A DNA stretch of 64,000 nucleotides from Paramarasmius palmivorus (Eukaryota > Basidiomycota > Agaricomycetes > Agaricales > Marasmiaceae), in the NCBI GenBank assembly GCA_037176845.1, contig JAYKXP010000002.1, positions 992,001 to 1,056,000 of the forward strand, written 5' to 3'. Under the pieces are notes generated by a model. It was not told the DNA's origin. It did not search any database and worked only from the letters and a program-made list of their open reading frames with translations. Each line of letters begins with the position of its first letter. Position 1 is the first letter of the stretch. The position numbers and the translations under genes are program-made. Below are positions 22,273 to 34,703 of the stretch, piece by piece.

Positions 22273-24177
22273 ATGGCCATCAATTCTGGGACAGGAAAAG
22301 ACGGTCTCCGGCAACGGAATGTCTCTTCTAATCCCCCGATTTCCGACACTATTGTCATTACTGAGGAGGGAAAGAAGACTGACAAAAGACTCGATACGCA
22401 TGAGAGGTGAGTGGGGTATACGACGCGTCAACGAGCTTCTTGCTAATGTAGAACTTTAGTTATGAATTCGGAGGTCCTTGGGGGGTAGTCGCAATTATGA
22501 CTGGCTTTCCACTCCTCATGTATTACCTCTGGATCTGTCTATGGTTCTATGATGGGAAGCTCGTCCATCCGGAATCACTCGACGATATCAAACCGTTCTT
22601 GTGGAGGATGTGGGATCATATCAAAACAGTGCGTGCTTTGCTAGTGTACTGGTCATTGTCTACTCACCATGAATCAGGATGCCAGCCCCAATGCCTACGC
22701 ATGGAAGGTCTACTCTGGCAATATATTCTTCCAGCTTTTTCTCGCCTGGGTTATGCCTGGCTGGAAGCAAGAAGGTCTTCCTGTTCCTTCGTTGGGCTAC
22801 AAGAAGCTCATGTACAACTGCAACGCGCTCTTGTCTCTTTGGGCAACCATCTTCACCGCTGCCGCACTGCACTACACCGGAATCTTCCGCCTCACCGAAA
22901 TTATTGACAATTTTGGTCATTTAATGACCGTCGCGATGATTTGGGGCTTCACGCTCTCGTTCGGAATGTACTTCTTCGCTATTGCCACGGGCTCTCAAAT
23001 CCGAATGTCTGGGAACTTCATTTACGACGTTTTCCAGGGTGCTATCTTGAACCCTAGAATTGGACCTGTCGATTTGAAAATGTGGGCAGAAGTCAGGATT
23101 CCGTGGGTCATTGTTTTCTTTTTGGCCGTCTCGGGAGCATGTAAACAATATGAGCAATATGGATATGTCACTCCTGTACGCCATATAGTATCTTTTCAAA
23201 GGATATTTACTGACCAGGCTGCAGAACATGGCTTTCATGTGTCTTGCTACGTGGTTGTACATTAATGCATGGTAGGTGTCATGCTTTTCTGCTCCTTGCA
23301 TCAACTTATACTGTTTGGATAGCGCGAAGGGCGAAGAGTGCATTCCTCAGACATGGGATATGTTCCACGAGAAGTACCGCCTTTTGATCCTTTTAGTTAC
23401 AATATCCTCACCTTGTCGCCAGATTCGGATTCATCCTCATTTTCTGGAATTTGGCTGGAGTGCCCTTCGTACGTCAACGTGTCCATTCTTGTTCTTTCCC
23501 GATGCCTGACAAATTCATCCAGTCATATGTTTACTCCGTCGTGTACATGGCCAGACACGACCCTGCTGATTACAAATTCTCGACGCCAACATATATCGCT
23601 TTATACACAACTCTCTTGACTGCTTACTATGTGTACGTGTATTCTGATCTCCGACTTCTTTGCGTTGGCTCAACGTTCTCAGATTTGACTGTGCCATGTC
23701 GCAAAAGAGTCGCTTCAAGATGCAGACCATGGGTGTCACCAAATTCAGGAAGACTTTCCCTCAACTTCCTGGCTGCATCGTCAAGAACCCGACTTATATT
23801 CAGACCGCACACGGCAACCGTTTACTCACTAGTGGTGCCTGGGCATGGTCTCGCAAACCAGTACGTTCACCGCCTAACCCTCCTGACCTGGTGCTTACGC
23901 TTCCTAAACAGAACTATGTTGCTGACTGGATCATGTCACTAACATGGGGTCTTGTCATCGGTACTGCAACACCCATCCCGTACTTCTATTCCGTCTTCTT
24001 CATTACTGTCCTTATTCACCGATGTGGGCGTGACTTTGAGAGGTGCGTATCTCATCCTGCGATCATAGCTCCCAATTTTGACCCTCGATTCGCTCTAGAT
24101 GTTCAAGGAAGTATGGTAAGGACTGGGAGCGGTACTGCGAGGTTGTTCCATACAAGTTTATTCCATATGTTTATTAG
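22273..24177 (+). CDS. ERG4: Delta(24(24(1)))-sterol reductase
   Basis: Catalyses the last step of ergosterol synthesis, reducing the C-24(28) double bond in the ER membrane. After a variable hydrophilic N terminus come YEFGGPWGVVAIMTGFPLLM, then DASPNAYAWKVYSGN and GQIRM-type membrane segments. The sequence [24 protein letters not shown] is split by an intron. Then come MARHDPADYKF and SQKSRFKMQ. The family C terminus follows: HRCGRDFERC, then across the last intron KYGKDWERYC and VPYKFIPYVY before the stop. At least eight introns all splice in frame and I see no break. I chose the ATG at 22273 for its ACAATGGCC context, but 22120 is also open. Its neighbour downstream is MPE1. Confidence 0.93.
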
Positions 24178-24501
24178 ATATGAATTAGATATGGAAAGAA
24201 TTGGATGGTAGTTTACAAAAGAAATACTTTCATACATTTATATTAGATATCTCAATGCTTAGCATCTGCAACAGATATATGAAACCCTCGGAAGTTGGAA
24301 CCCAGCGATAGAGATAACTTGAACTTGCACGTTGACGCTAATGACGCGCGATCCTACGGCGCACTTTCGCACGGGAGTCCTCTTTCCTACTAACTTAGCG
24401 ACCACCATCCCATCCCCCTTCCTTCCTTCAACGACTTCACAAGGATCCCTAACTAGGGAGCCTTATTCTCAGTACACTTCTGCTACTTAGCCAAACGTTC
24501 A
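24178..24501. other. Intergenic spacer between ERG4 and MPE1
   Basis: 324 bases. It begins with an AT-rich stretch full of ATATTAGATATG-like words (24170-24260) that probably serves as the ERG4 3' end, then the MPE1 promoter. No gene seen. Confidence 0.4.
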
Positions 24502-26580
24502 ATGGCATCTTCAGTCTTTTACAAATTCAACTCACGGAAGGACGAGGCTCGAGTGACTTTTGACGGGACTGGTATTTCTGTCTTTGACCTCAAGCGCGAT
24601 ATCATATTAGCCCATAATCTGGGTAAAGCCAATGACTTTGACTTGGTGCTGCTGGATAGTGATACAAAGGAGGGTGCGTAAACTAAATGGCTACTACTTG
24701 GGATATTGGCTGATGAGATTTCGTGAGCAGAATACAGGGATGATTCGAAAATCATTCCAAGGTCATCGTTTGTGATAGTCAAACGGGTCCCAGCAATACG
24801 ACCTGGAAGAGGAAAAGCATCTATGTATATCGCTGGTGCAAATAATGTCTTGCCGACTTCGGAACCCGCACAGCGTCCTGGTGGTTTTGGTACGGTATAC
24901 AAGGGCGCTATGTCGAAAAGATTTGACGGAAAAGAAGAGATGCTAACTGCGCAAAAAAATGCTCCAGTGCGTTCTATGAGTGTGAATACTACTCGAATGG
25001 GTATACTGAGTTACTCTACAGACAACCACTGCTTCGGTGAAGTCAAATGTAGCGAACGAGGAAGAGGCCGCGGCTATGGCTGCAATGTTCCAGGCTCAGA
25101 CTGTCAATTGGGAAGAGACCCAAGAAAAGATGTCACAGTTGGTTTTGCCCTTCCAGGGGTCTTGTCCTCGTAGTAGTCTTCAGTTTCTAATAATGATTTT
25201 TTTTCTTTTTCGCCTTCCCACCTGTCCGCCCATCCTCATAGCGCTCAACGTATTTACAATAACCCCCGAGGTACTGGTTTCGGCCGTGGCAAACCTCATA
25301 ATCCGCACCAGCCATATCAACCAGAACGACCGCTTCCGGCAAGTTATGTGTGTTATCGCTGTGGGCAAAAAGGTTTGCTAGTCAGTGCTAGAGTTTGGAA
25401 GTGGAACTAATGATCTCGGATTAGGACACTGGATTAAGGATTGCCCTACCAATAGCGACCGTGAATATGACAACAAACCACGAATCAAGCGTACCACTGG
25501 TATTCCTCGAAGTATGCTTAGGGCTGTCGAGAATCCGAATAGCGGAGAGTTGACCCAGGGTGTTATGGTCACACCCGAAGGAGGATATGTCGTTGCTCAG
25601 CCAGACTCGTGCGTTACAAGTGTTGTAAATTCTCGTGCTTTGTACTAACCAGCCTTTCCTTGGTAGCGCATCATGGCAAAAACAAGTATCTCGCAACAAA
25701 GGTCTCACTGCTGCCGAAGTTCGTGAACGTGTTCCCTCAGATCCCTCGCTCGCCTGTCCCATCGATAACAGGCTCTTTCGTGACGCAGTCAAGACACCTT
25801 GTTGTGGCACTGTATATTGTGAAGAGTGCATACAGACGCACCTGCTTGAACGAGATTTCATTTGCCCGAGTTGTGCGAAAAAGATCCCCTCGCTTGACAA
25901 GCTGGAGATGGATAAGCCCGCGCGGATGAGAGTGAATGACTACATTGAGAAGGCGGTAGAAGAGAGTAAAAAGGACGGAGGCGGCGAGGATGACCAGGCT
26001 AAGGTTATGACCGGTTCTAATCAGGTGCGGAGGAATTGCATGTTTTTGAGTCGAATCAGGTATTGAAGAATCATGATCGCAGGACTTGGATGACGGGGAG
26101 GGCATCAATCTGGAGGGAGATTTCTATACTGACCAGCAGGCGATGGAATTTCAAATGCTCGTCGACAGTATACCACAGCTGCAAGCACAGATATCTCAGA
26201 TATCGGTGATGCTTCAGAATCCCTCTTTGCCTCTTCAAGTTCGCCACCAGACAGAGTTGCAGCATCACCAGCTTAAGATGCAACTCTCGCAAGCGCAGAC
26301 AATGTCCAATGCCCTAGCGTCGTTGCAACAACAGCAGCAACAGCAACAGCAACAACAGCAACAACAAGAGTCCGGAGGCATGATGGGGTACACTATGCAA
26401 ATGCCTATACAGCAAAGCTGGACAAACCCCTTCCCGAACCAGCAGCCTGCAGGACAGGATTCGGCGTACCAGAGGTTACCGCTTAATAATAGAAGACGGA
26501 ATGTAAAACGAGAACGGCCCTCGGACTTTTTGGAGATCGGTGGGGAGAGCGATGCGAAGGTTCCGCGGTACTGGGAATAA
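24502..26580 (+). CDS. MPE1: Mpe1/RBBP6-like subunit of the cleavage and polyadenylation factor
   Basis: Acts in 3'-end cleavage and polyadenylation of mRNA in the nucleus. Domain order matches the family. A DWNN ubiquitin-like domain is at the start (SSVFYKFNSRKDEARVTFDG, then ISVFDLKRDI). A zinc knuckle CYRCGQKGHWIKDC is split by an intron near 25374. A RING/U-box follows with LACPIDNRLFRDAVKTPCC, TVYCEECI and DFICPSC. A Gln-rich C-terminal region has a run of about 14 glutamines (26326-26367), and the protein ends in a basic patch and KVPRYWE. All introns splice in frame. It ends about 100 bases from the stop codon of the convergent transporter gene. Confidence 0.9.
26326..26367 (+). repeat. 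CAA/CAG repeat coding for polyglutamine in MPE1
   Basis: Mixed CAA and CAG codons give about 14 consecutive glutamines. The mixture argues for selection on the protein rather than a pure unstable repeat. Confidence 0.85.
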
Positions 26581-26680
26581 ATTCTATAGTGCTATTCAGT
26601 TGTATTCATTCGCCTAGGCTATTGTAATGAGAATGCGCCTTGTCTAATATTCCCGGTTTTACATACAAAACGTGCAAAAT

Positions 26681-28310
26681 CTACCCTGTTTTTGCTTTCA
26701 GATGCTTCCAAAACGTAAAACAGAGGATTCCTCCAACCCCAACGATAACTAGCTCTACCCCGACATACTTGCCCATGCCAACGCTGACACCTGAACCTCC
26801 CCATATAGCACCCGTGACTCTTCCCAAAAAGTTGCTGTACTGAATCGCAAGAGACGTTCGTCCATTCCACTTTGGTGTAGGAGGAACCTGCTTGCTCAGC
26901 AAGCTCATGGTGACCGTGCTGGCAATATTAAAGCCAAGCGCGACGGTGAACCAGCACATGAAAGCACCGGCATATCCACCAATAAATGATACTTGTTCTC
27001 CTGTCGCCGGAGCAACTACGATCAATATTAGGAATATGAGAAGCGCAAGGCCGCCTATTCCTGCACCAAAGGCCAATGTATAACGATCTTGTACGCGGCG
27101 AGCGAGGAACACGTTGAGAATGAAGAACGGGAAGCATGCAAGTGCACCGAGTGACAGGAAATTTCCTGATGCAAAGGGGGAAAAATGAAGGGACGGTTCG
27201 AGTGCCGCAAAAATAGGTATGTTCGCTTCCCATGCTCCCAGTACATGGAAACATGCTAGCGCGAACCAGCACATGCAGAACGTCACGCCCCATTGTTGAG
27301 GGGACATCTGGAATGATGAATCTTCGTCGGGTTGCGACGCTACCGAAGTCAATGATGTTTCAGCAACTTGATGTCGCACGGTTGGAGCGGGGATAGCAGA
27401 CTGTAGTTCTGCGGAAGTGGTGTATGATCCTTTGGACGGCTCTCCGGAAAGGATGTCTGTAGAGGTAGAAACTCCTTCCATTTCTATCTGTTCTGAATGT
27501 GCACTGGAGTTTTGAGGCTGGATATCTCGAACCATATAGTCACGGCAACCCAGTACACCGCCCATACCCCAGCAAGAACCCATGCTGGACTCGTAAACCC
27601 ATTCCAAAATTGCCCTTTGGCATCGGTAGTGAACCCGACGAACCGATAGAAGACACCTCCTAGAAAGGGTCCCAAGCACATTCCAAGGCCATTTCCAATG
27701 ATCAACCAACTTGCCAATGTCGTTCGTCTCCGGATGCCAACAAGTCGAGGGTCGGAGCAATAGCGTTTACAATACATCCACATCGCAAAGCCAATACCGT
27801 TGACACATCTCCCTATCAAGATGAGATAGAGAAAATTGGCTTTGTATGCTGATGCATATAGAACGAGGCCGACGATTGACGCTGCACAGCTTAAATGGAG
27901 TGGGAGGGCATATCCACCTGACACAAATGTCAACAACGAAGCCCAAAGTTCTTTGAGAAACTCACCTTTGTCATACTTCATCAATGGTACTAGTGTTATA
28001 CCCGAGAAGACGGTTGGGATACCGATAACTATACCAGAGAATGTAGCTGTTCCACCTAGATGTTGCGCGTATTCATTGGACGAAGAAACGATGATAAAAA
28101 ATGAGATCTGCAGGTATTTCAGCGAGCGGTCTGTGTTCGAGTAAGACAAATACGCACCTGTAGCAACGCATTGGCTAGTAAAATGATAGCAAGGGAGGAT
28201 TTTTTGGGAAGCTTCAACTCTGGATCGACACCATTCTCCTCTCGATTGCTATGAGGTCTACGAAAGCGTTCTTGGGCCAGGACATTCAGAGCCGCGACGG
28301 AAAGAGGCAT
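26681..28310 (-). CDS. Major facilitator superfamily transporter
   Basis: A membrane transporter of unknown substrate. It begins MPLSVAALNVLAQERF with a cytoplasmic N terminus, then TM1 (LAIILLANALLQ joined across an intron to ISFFIIVSSSNEY). A loop follows with GTATFSGIVIGIPTVFSGI. TM segments continue through LIGRCVNGIGFAMWMY, IGNGLGMCLGPFLGG and WVLAGVWAVYWVAVTIWF. A long Ser/Thr-rich central loop (about 27300-27500) separates the two halves. The second half ends with HLKAKTG. Near 27510-27540 the frame changes by one base with no intron signal, probably an indel. The overall pattern reminds me of the MFSD8/CLN7-like group, but I cannot confirm this. It is head to head with RRP9. Confidence 0.85.
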
Positions 28311-28525
28311 CAGAGTATCAAGAAACGCTTTGCTGGCCCCGACAACGACGGTATGTGCACGGAATCAGCGGGCATCCGGAAGGTATGCTGGCTGCGGTTG
28401 ATAAAGAGCGATAGGCGCTCAAGGAAGCGCTGAAATTCTGTTTGGCTACTACTGCAGCGCCAAACAACACTAGACGCTCGTCCAAATTTTTTTGCTAGTG
28501 CCAATGGCTTGAACTGATACTTTCC
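28311..28525. promoter_or_regulatory. Bidirectional promoter between the MFS transporter and RRP9
   Basis: Only 215 bases separate two divergent start codons, so both core promoters share this stretch. No TATA box is visible. Confidence 0.5.
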
Positions 28526-30504
28526 ATGCCAGACTCTTTCTTCACATCTCAAAAAACTCGCAAGAGGAAACGCTTGAAGCGAGCGGCTCTAAATCAAGCT
28601 TCAAGAAACCTCATCTTTCCTTTGGGGAAAAACAAGAATTCAAAACCGCGTTTACCAAATGGCACTGCCAAACGAAAACGAAATGACGAGGAGCTAGAGT
28701 CGGATAATACGAACGATGAAGATGGGGGTGTTGATGACATGGACCTTCGCGTTGATACCGAAGACGAGCATGAACACAGCGGAGAGGAGGATGCCGACGA
28801 AACGCCTGCTGAGAAGCGGTTACGACTGGCTCAACTTTATTTGCAAGGAGTGAAGGAGGATATGGGACTTGGTATGCCTCCATTTCTCGTAGATGAATGT
28901 TCTCCTAACTCCAAGAAAATAGCTGATGGAGAATTCGATGCTGCCGAGATTGACAAAGAACTTATATCGGCGCGTTTAAAGCAGGATGTGATGGAGCACT
29001 CAGGGAAATTACACTTGTTTGTGGCCGACTCTGTAAGTGGTACAATAGCCCACTTCGGTGTCTGCTAACATTATTACTCTTCAGTATGACTTCACAAAAC
29101 CTGTGCCATCCAAACGCTTCACCAAGGGACATCGTCTCTCTGTGACTTCTGCAGTTGCGTCGGAGTCAGGGCGTTATCTTTTCTCAGCCGGCAAGGAGGG
29201 TCACATAATCAAGTGGGACATATCCACAGGGAAGCAAATCAAAGCGATCTATAAAGTTCGTCCCACAAACACGGATAAAAAAGGGAAAGGGAAAGCACTC
29301 GACCCCGATGCCCAAGGTCACACAGACGAAGTTCTCGCGTTGGCCCTCAGCTTTGACGGGAAGTACCTTGTTAGTGGAGGACGCGACCGGAAGGTTGTTG
29401 TATGGGATGCAGATGAGTGCAAGTTAGTCAAGTGTTTTGTTGGACCTACTGGCCACAAAGATGGAATATCCGCGGTCAGCTTCCGTGTAGGCACCCCTCA
29501 ACTCTACACTGCATCCTTCGATCGCACAGTCAAAGTGTATGACTTGTCGCCAAACGTAATGGGATATGTCGAAACGCTTTTCGGGCATCAAGACCATATA
29601 TTAGCCCTCGACAGTTTACGAGCAGAAACTTGCGTTACTGTAGGTGCTAGGGACAAGACGGTTCGGTTTTGGAAGATAGTCGAGGAAACTCAACTTGTCT
29701 TCCGAGGTGGGGGGATAAGCAAGGTTCGAGAAGTGCTGGAAGGCGGTTTACGAGGCGAAAACGATGTGGATGACGGGGATGCGGATTCCAAGTCAACAAG
29801 TTTCATCGAGGGTAGTCTAGAGTGCTGTGCCATGATCGACGAAAGCACTTTCGTTAGTGGTGGCGATAGTGGGTAAGTGTTTGGACCACTGTGGTAGAGA
29901 AATACTGATGATTTACCCCAGTACGATATCTCTGTGGACAACGCAAAAGAAGAAGCCTGTTTACAAGCATCCCCTTTCACATGGCGTGAACGAAACAGTG
30001 TCAGAGGCCTCAGGTGTTATCCAGACCCCTCGATGGATAACCTCGCTCGCTTGTCTGCGTTATTCAGATCTGTTTGCTTCCGGTATGTATAGGTCCAAGG
30101 CACACAGTTTTGTATTCTAATGAGTTGTAGGTTCTTGGGATGGGTCAATACGGTTATGGAAAGTAGATCCAAAACTAAAATCCTTCTCGCTTACTGGATC
30201 GCTTACACTACCAGGAGTCATAAATTCCTTACAGTTCGTTACTCCTCCAAAGGATTTACCGGAAAATATTCCGTGGATAGCCCACTCAACGACACCTCCA
30301 ACGCAGAAGGGTTCGAGCCAACCGGAATCGGCGAAGCAGGCACCCATTGATAATGCAAAGCCGGTGTTCCTAGTTGCGGGGGTGGGACAAGAACATCGGT
30401 TGGGGCGGTGGTTAAACACAAAAACGGATGGGGCCAAAAACGAGACTGTGGTGTTCGCTCTCTTACCGTCTAAACAAACTAAGCGGACTACGTCAACTAG
30501 TTAG
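28526..30504 (+). CDS. RRP9: U3 snoRNP WD40 protein Rrp9 (U3-55K)
   Basis: A nucleolar protein that binds U3 snoRNA for 18S rRNA processing. The N terminus has the basic, acidic and coiled parts of the family: KKTRKRKRLKR-like basic patch, a D/E-rich stretch (near 28690-28800), then TPAEKRLRLAQLYLQGVKED. WD40 repeats begin after the first intron (KGHRLSVTSAVASESGRYLF). They continue with GHTDEVLALALSFDGKYLVS, GHKDGISAVSF, GHQDHILALDSL and DKTVRFWKI. The last exon has SWDGSIRLWKV and the typical end VAGVGQEHRLGRW. A Gly/Asp-rich insertion (near 29710-29810) precedes the repeat starting FIEGSLECCAMIDE. All introns splice in frame and no break is visible. Confidence 0.92.
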
Positions 30505-31677
30505 GTATATGTTGTCGCAACTCACTGTTTGAATACGATCTGCGCACAGCTTTCGTGCAAGAACATATCAAGCACAAGGAGCAGGCACTGCTGCGTACAA
30601 AGGCAACAGGGCGACATCGAGCTCGATGAACTAAAAATTTTCGACCCTCCATAGCGTGAGATCTGCCGTAAATTTGTCCTCTGGGAAGATTGTTCAATTA
30701 GGTGGCTCTTATGTCGGACTCCGGTTCCACTAACCGAACATTGAGAAGTGCGGGCGCGTCCTATGATATTCTTTCCGGGTTCTGCCATGAAATCCTCTCT
30801 TCGTCCGCCAGTATTCATGCTCGTAGGGGTCATCGAACGGCTCAAATCGTGAGGGGCATATAGGAGGATGTTGCCTGTTCAGACTAGTGCTCACTGCTGC
30901 TAATCAAGCCGCAGAGGAACCAAGCTGGTCCATTGCCAGCTTCATAGTTTGGGAAGTTAAGAACGACACACATGGTGTGTGGCACAAGGTCGGTCACTGG
31001 GCGTTCCGGTAATCGATGTAAATTTTGGCCAGGCGCTATTTTCGAATGATTCCTCAAGATTGGAAGTCGTCCAAAAACAGCATGGACAGAATGAATGCCA
31101 ATGAATGCCGAAAAGTGCCATACCTTCTTCGTGAGAGCGAAATTTTATCTTGTCCTCGATTTTTCGTTCCGTAGTTCTTACATGTCTTTCTTTTCTCAGA
31201 TACAGGTCAAAGGAGCATCACATTATGCCTTTCACTCTGTATGGGCCCATAATGTAAACCGTGGCGATATGTCAATGTGGGAAACCAAGGTTGCGTTCAA
31301 TTCGGAACCCTAATGCTAACCAGTTCGTTTAATTTCGGCACTTTTTCGCTCTACGCTGATGCCCTCAACAAACGGATCAACCGACAGGATTCTGAACCCA
31401 CGACTGGCGCCTGGAAACAATCACCGACCTAAATACTCACGGCAGCTGTTGACGGTGGAAATGATACTGCAATCGACACTGCAACTGTGTACGCTTGTTG
31501 AAACTTTCTATTTCATTGCAGCTATGTCATTATTGGGGGCGGTGTGGGTTGGAGATGCTTTGAACATTGCCGACGAGGAGGCACTACAGTTGAATGGTTA
31601 CTTATAAGTGAGTTATTTCTTCTAGGTGTTGTGTTCTCGTCTAAGTTCAACATTTCCTTGTTATCCTCTCGAAAATC
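30505..31677. other. Intergenic region without a recognised gene
   Basis: 1.2 kb after RRP9. Open frames near 30522-30845 (minus), 31095-31313 and 31359-31607 (plus) have no recognisable domain or intron structure, and I do not call them. The promoter of the next gene is at its right end. Confidence 0.4.
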
Positions 31678-32938
31678 ATGCAACCGGTTCTCGTCTGGAT
31701 GATCATGCTAGGGTCCACTTGGCTAGCTGTAGCCCAATCCGAAGCCACTTGCCAGCAGGGTTATGAATGGTCGTATGCTATAAAAACACCATGTGAGCTA
31801 GCCTCTCAAATATTCGCGACCTGTACTGCCGGGCAAAGTAAGTAGTTATTTTTGTTGTGGGGTTTCGGCCTGACGTTATTGTCATCCTCAGGCTACACTG
31901 TGCATCCGCTCAAAGAGGGAAATCACTATGACCCGCCTGTGGGCGACACTGTGAATAGTTGCAGCTGGTGCGTAACCACGATATGAGCATTTTCTGATAG
32001 GCTGATCTGTTTTCACAGCTCCTGGGCCGCGTATAACCTTATGAGTATGTGTACTGCTTGCCAGAACTTCTCAGGCTCCATAATTTCGTAAGTAATTGAA
32101 TTTATCCTTTCGGTCAAATCATTCGTTGACCTATGCGTACGTGCAGCTGGGAGATATAGCGAGCAGTGTGGGAAATATGAATCTACCAGCTTGTAGGTCC
32201 GGAATTGCTATCGCTTCTATCTCAGGCTAATACCACTACCCAGATATTTCCCAATGGATAGACCTATAGTCGGAAATCCTGATTTGCCAGACTATGCTAA
32301 ACGTAATCGTATGTCTTTGGCTCATTCTCAGTTGTGAAGCCCTTGCCCATGTCTTATAGCCCAGGAATGGACCAATCACCTGTTCAACATAGCGCAAGCC
32401 CGAAACTTCGCCGGTATTGGGAGCTCTCCCACCCCAAGCAAATCAAAAATCCCGCCCACTAATACTTCGTCGTCCTCTCCCTCACCCCATATCAACATTG
32501 GAGCGATGATTGGGAGCATATTGGGCGGAACAGCACTTCTCCTAGCGCTCACAATAATCACCGTTATCCTCAGCTTCGACGTGCAACCGTTCATCCACAT
32601 GATACTGAAAGCGGCGTGTACCTTATATACAATGGTAGCAATCGCACTTCCCGAGGTTTTTTCCGTGACCAGAATTTCGGGTTCCCGACGATATAGCCAC
32701 ATCGAACCATACACTTATACCCCATCCGTTCCTCCTCCAAGCCCTGCTTCCGGGCAGGCCAAAATCGATACCCACTCCAAGCCCCGTTTCCTCTGATAGG
32801 GGATACGAAACACTTTTCCTTCCTGAAAGAAACACGCCCTTACCGAGGCCTCCCACTCGCAGTCGTACCCTTTCTGTAATTCGCGAACACAGTCCCGAGC
32901 CAGACGTTCAGACGAGCCACCACCATATAGTGAGATAG
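31678..32938 (+). CDS. Cysteine-rich single-pass membrane protein of an Agaricomycete family
   Basis: The signal peptide is MQPVLVWMIMLGSTWLAVAQ. The ectodomain carries paired cysteines (SEATCQQGYEW, KTPCELASQIFATCTAG) and the block CSCSWAAYNLMSMCTACQNF. After an intron come YSEQCGKYESTS and YFPMDRPIVGNPDLPDYA. A Ser/Thr/Pro-rich stalk follows, then one membrane helix (IGAMIGSILGGTALLLALTI near 32500-32560) and a Pro-rich tail. I know this layout from many mushroom genomes as a large family of unknown function, possibly surface sensors or wall-associated receptors. Two frame shifts are needed, near 32160 (after an intron) and near 32755. The latter extends the tail to a stop at 32938; without it the protein stops at 32796. 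Confidence 0.72.
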
Positions 32939-33293
32939 GCTACCAGCCAGGATCTTCTATGAATCGTCGAATAACGCTGCCGGCTGCTGCGCACGTGAGG
33001 CGCACAAGCTACCACTACGGAACATACTAGCAATTATTGCTTTTCCCAAAAAACGCTCGGACGTTTAATGCATGGACATTGTATATTCATATACCTGTAG
33101 TCATACACTGTACAACATACAACACGGACACGGAAGTAGAACAAGTAGAAAAGAGAATCTATTCAGATATACAAAAACATCAAAAATACGGGCGTTGGGA
33201 TAGTTACCAGTTCCTCCATAAGATCGTGCTAAGTCTTCTGGGCTGGTCAGAGGCAGGGAAGCGCTGCAGGGAGTACCACACACCTAGTGGTCA
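32939..33293. other. Spacer between convergent genes
   Basis: 355 bases between the stop codons of the membrane protein gene and the F-box gene. AT-rich words and ATATAC repeats near 33070-33180 could serve as polyadenylation sequence. I see nothing else. Confidence 0.4.
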
Positions 33294-34703
33294 TCAATAC
33301 TCAAAACCAAAACCAAGTCTAAGGTCTCCTCTGTATTCTGTATCACTGATCTCTCTGACTTCAATAGTCATAAACAAAGCACATTGCGGGTCTTGGTCCT
33401 TCCTAAGTAGGATGGCCTCATCAGCTTTGAGAAACATGGCCTTCAGTCTCTCCGTGAGTGCAAATCCGCCACTATGCTCAGACTTGAGCACGAAGCGGAT
33501 CTTGATCTCAATGAGATCAGAGAGAGAGCTGGAGATAGTGGCAAGATCTTCATCAAAGTCCGACATGATGCTATTTAGCTTCTCGGAGTCAGTGCGATGA
33601 GGCCAGTAGAATACGAGCACCAGATACTGTATCTTTGTTGATGTGGTCGCTAAATGAGAAAGACGGGAATCTGTCCCTTGGCGGTTGAGATATTTGTAGG
33701 TCATCGTCAGATGCGTTCAGGTGAGGAGGAAATAGTGTTGCATTCACTAATTGGGTGATATTAGCTGCATAATTGGGGAAGATAGTGGGGTCAACGTACG
33801 TCGCCAGCCGCTGAATGATAAGTGAGTTACGGACTCCCACATCTCTGCATTTTCCAATGACACATCGGCACTATCACCAGGAATATTGGTGAATATAGAG
33901 ATGCGCTTCATGTTGGTATAGAAGTCAAATGGACTAGATGGGCTCCAAAGAGCCCTCAAGACGCTGGATCTGACATTTCCTAGGTTAAATTCCTCCAATT
34001 TGGTCCGTTGGGTGTTGATTTGATCATTCAGTGGGCGGTCAATGCCAATGAAGGATATGGCATCTACCGATAAATAACGGAGTCGGGAGAAGATCGAGTT
34101 GTAAAGGAAGTGATGCATCGTTCTCGAGTCGAGAAACGTAACTCCGACGAGTGTAAGATTGGTGAGGGAAGGTGAGAGAACAATATCGGAATCATCCTCG
34201 GCCATATCGACCATCGTGCCTTTCAGTGACAGACGACGTAGCTTGGAGAATGACTGTCCGACAGAGACTAGCATCGTATGTGTGAACTGTGATGGTTTAC
34301 TCGATTCCGAGGAGTCTATCGAGAGGTCGTGAACGAGTGGCAATACAGGCCCCAAGATGCCTAGAGCGTCCTCAATGACATTCCGATTGTAGCTTCCCTT
34401 GAGTCGAAGAAAGTAGAATAAATGCTTTCGAGCTCGAGAGAGCCATGCCCGCCCGATCAATGAGCACGACTTAAGATCTCGAACAGAGCTTTGGTTACAG
34501 TCGATGATATTGTCGATGATTTCCTGGGGTAGTCCGCGAGAAATTAGGCTGGGAACATGAGCGTCGTCGTCGTGGAGGTCATGGCAGTGGAAAGAGTTTG
34601 ACAGTCTGCATGGAAGTTGGAAACAGAGTATATCGCGGTGCGTCCTGCCCGCAGAGGCAATACGTATTATGTCAGCCGTAAAGCTTCTATTGTTCCCCGT
34701 CAT
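33294..34703 (-). CDS. F-box protein with leucine-rich C-terminal region
   Basis: Probably a substrate adaptor of an SCF ubiquitin ligase. The F-box is near residues 55-95: LISRGLPQEIIDNIIDC, then DLKSCSLIGRAWLSRARKHLF. Irregular leucine-rich strands follow (LVHDLSIDS, KLRRLSLKGT, SLTNLTLVGVTF, RLRYLSVDAISF, KLEEFNLG, SVTHLSFSGW). After an intron near 33780-33830 the protein continues. A frame change near 33705 with no clear intron separates ATLFPPHLNASDD from SRLSHLATTSTKIQYLVLVF. The C terminus ends with RGDLRLGFGFEY. Basidiomycete genomes hold many such F-box genes that evolve fast, so the target cannot be inferred. Confidence 0.75.
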
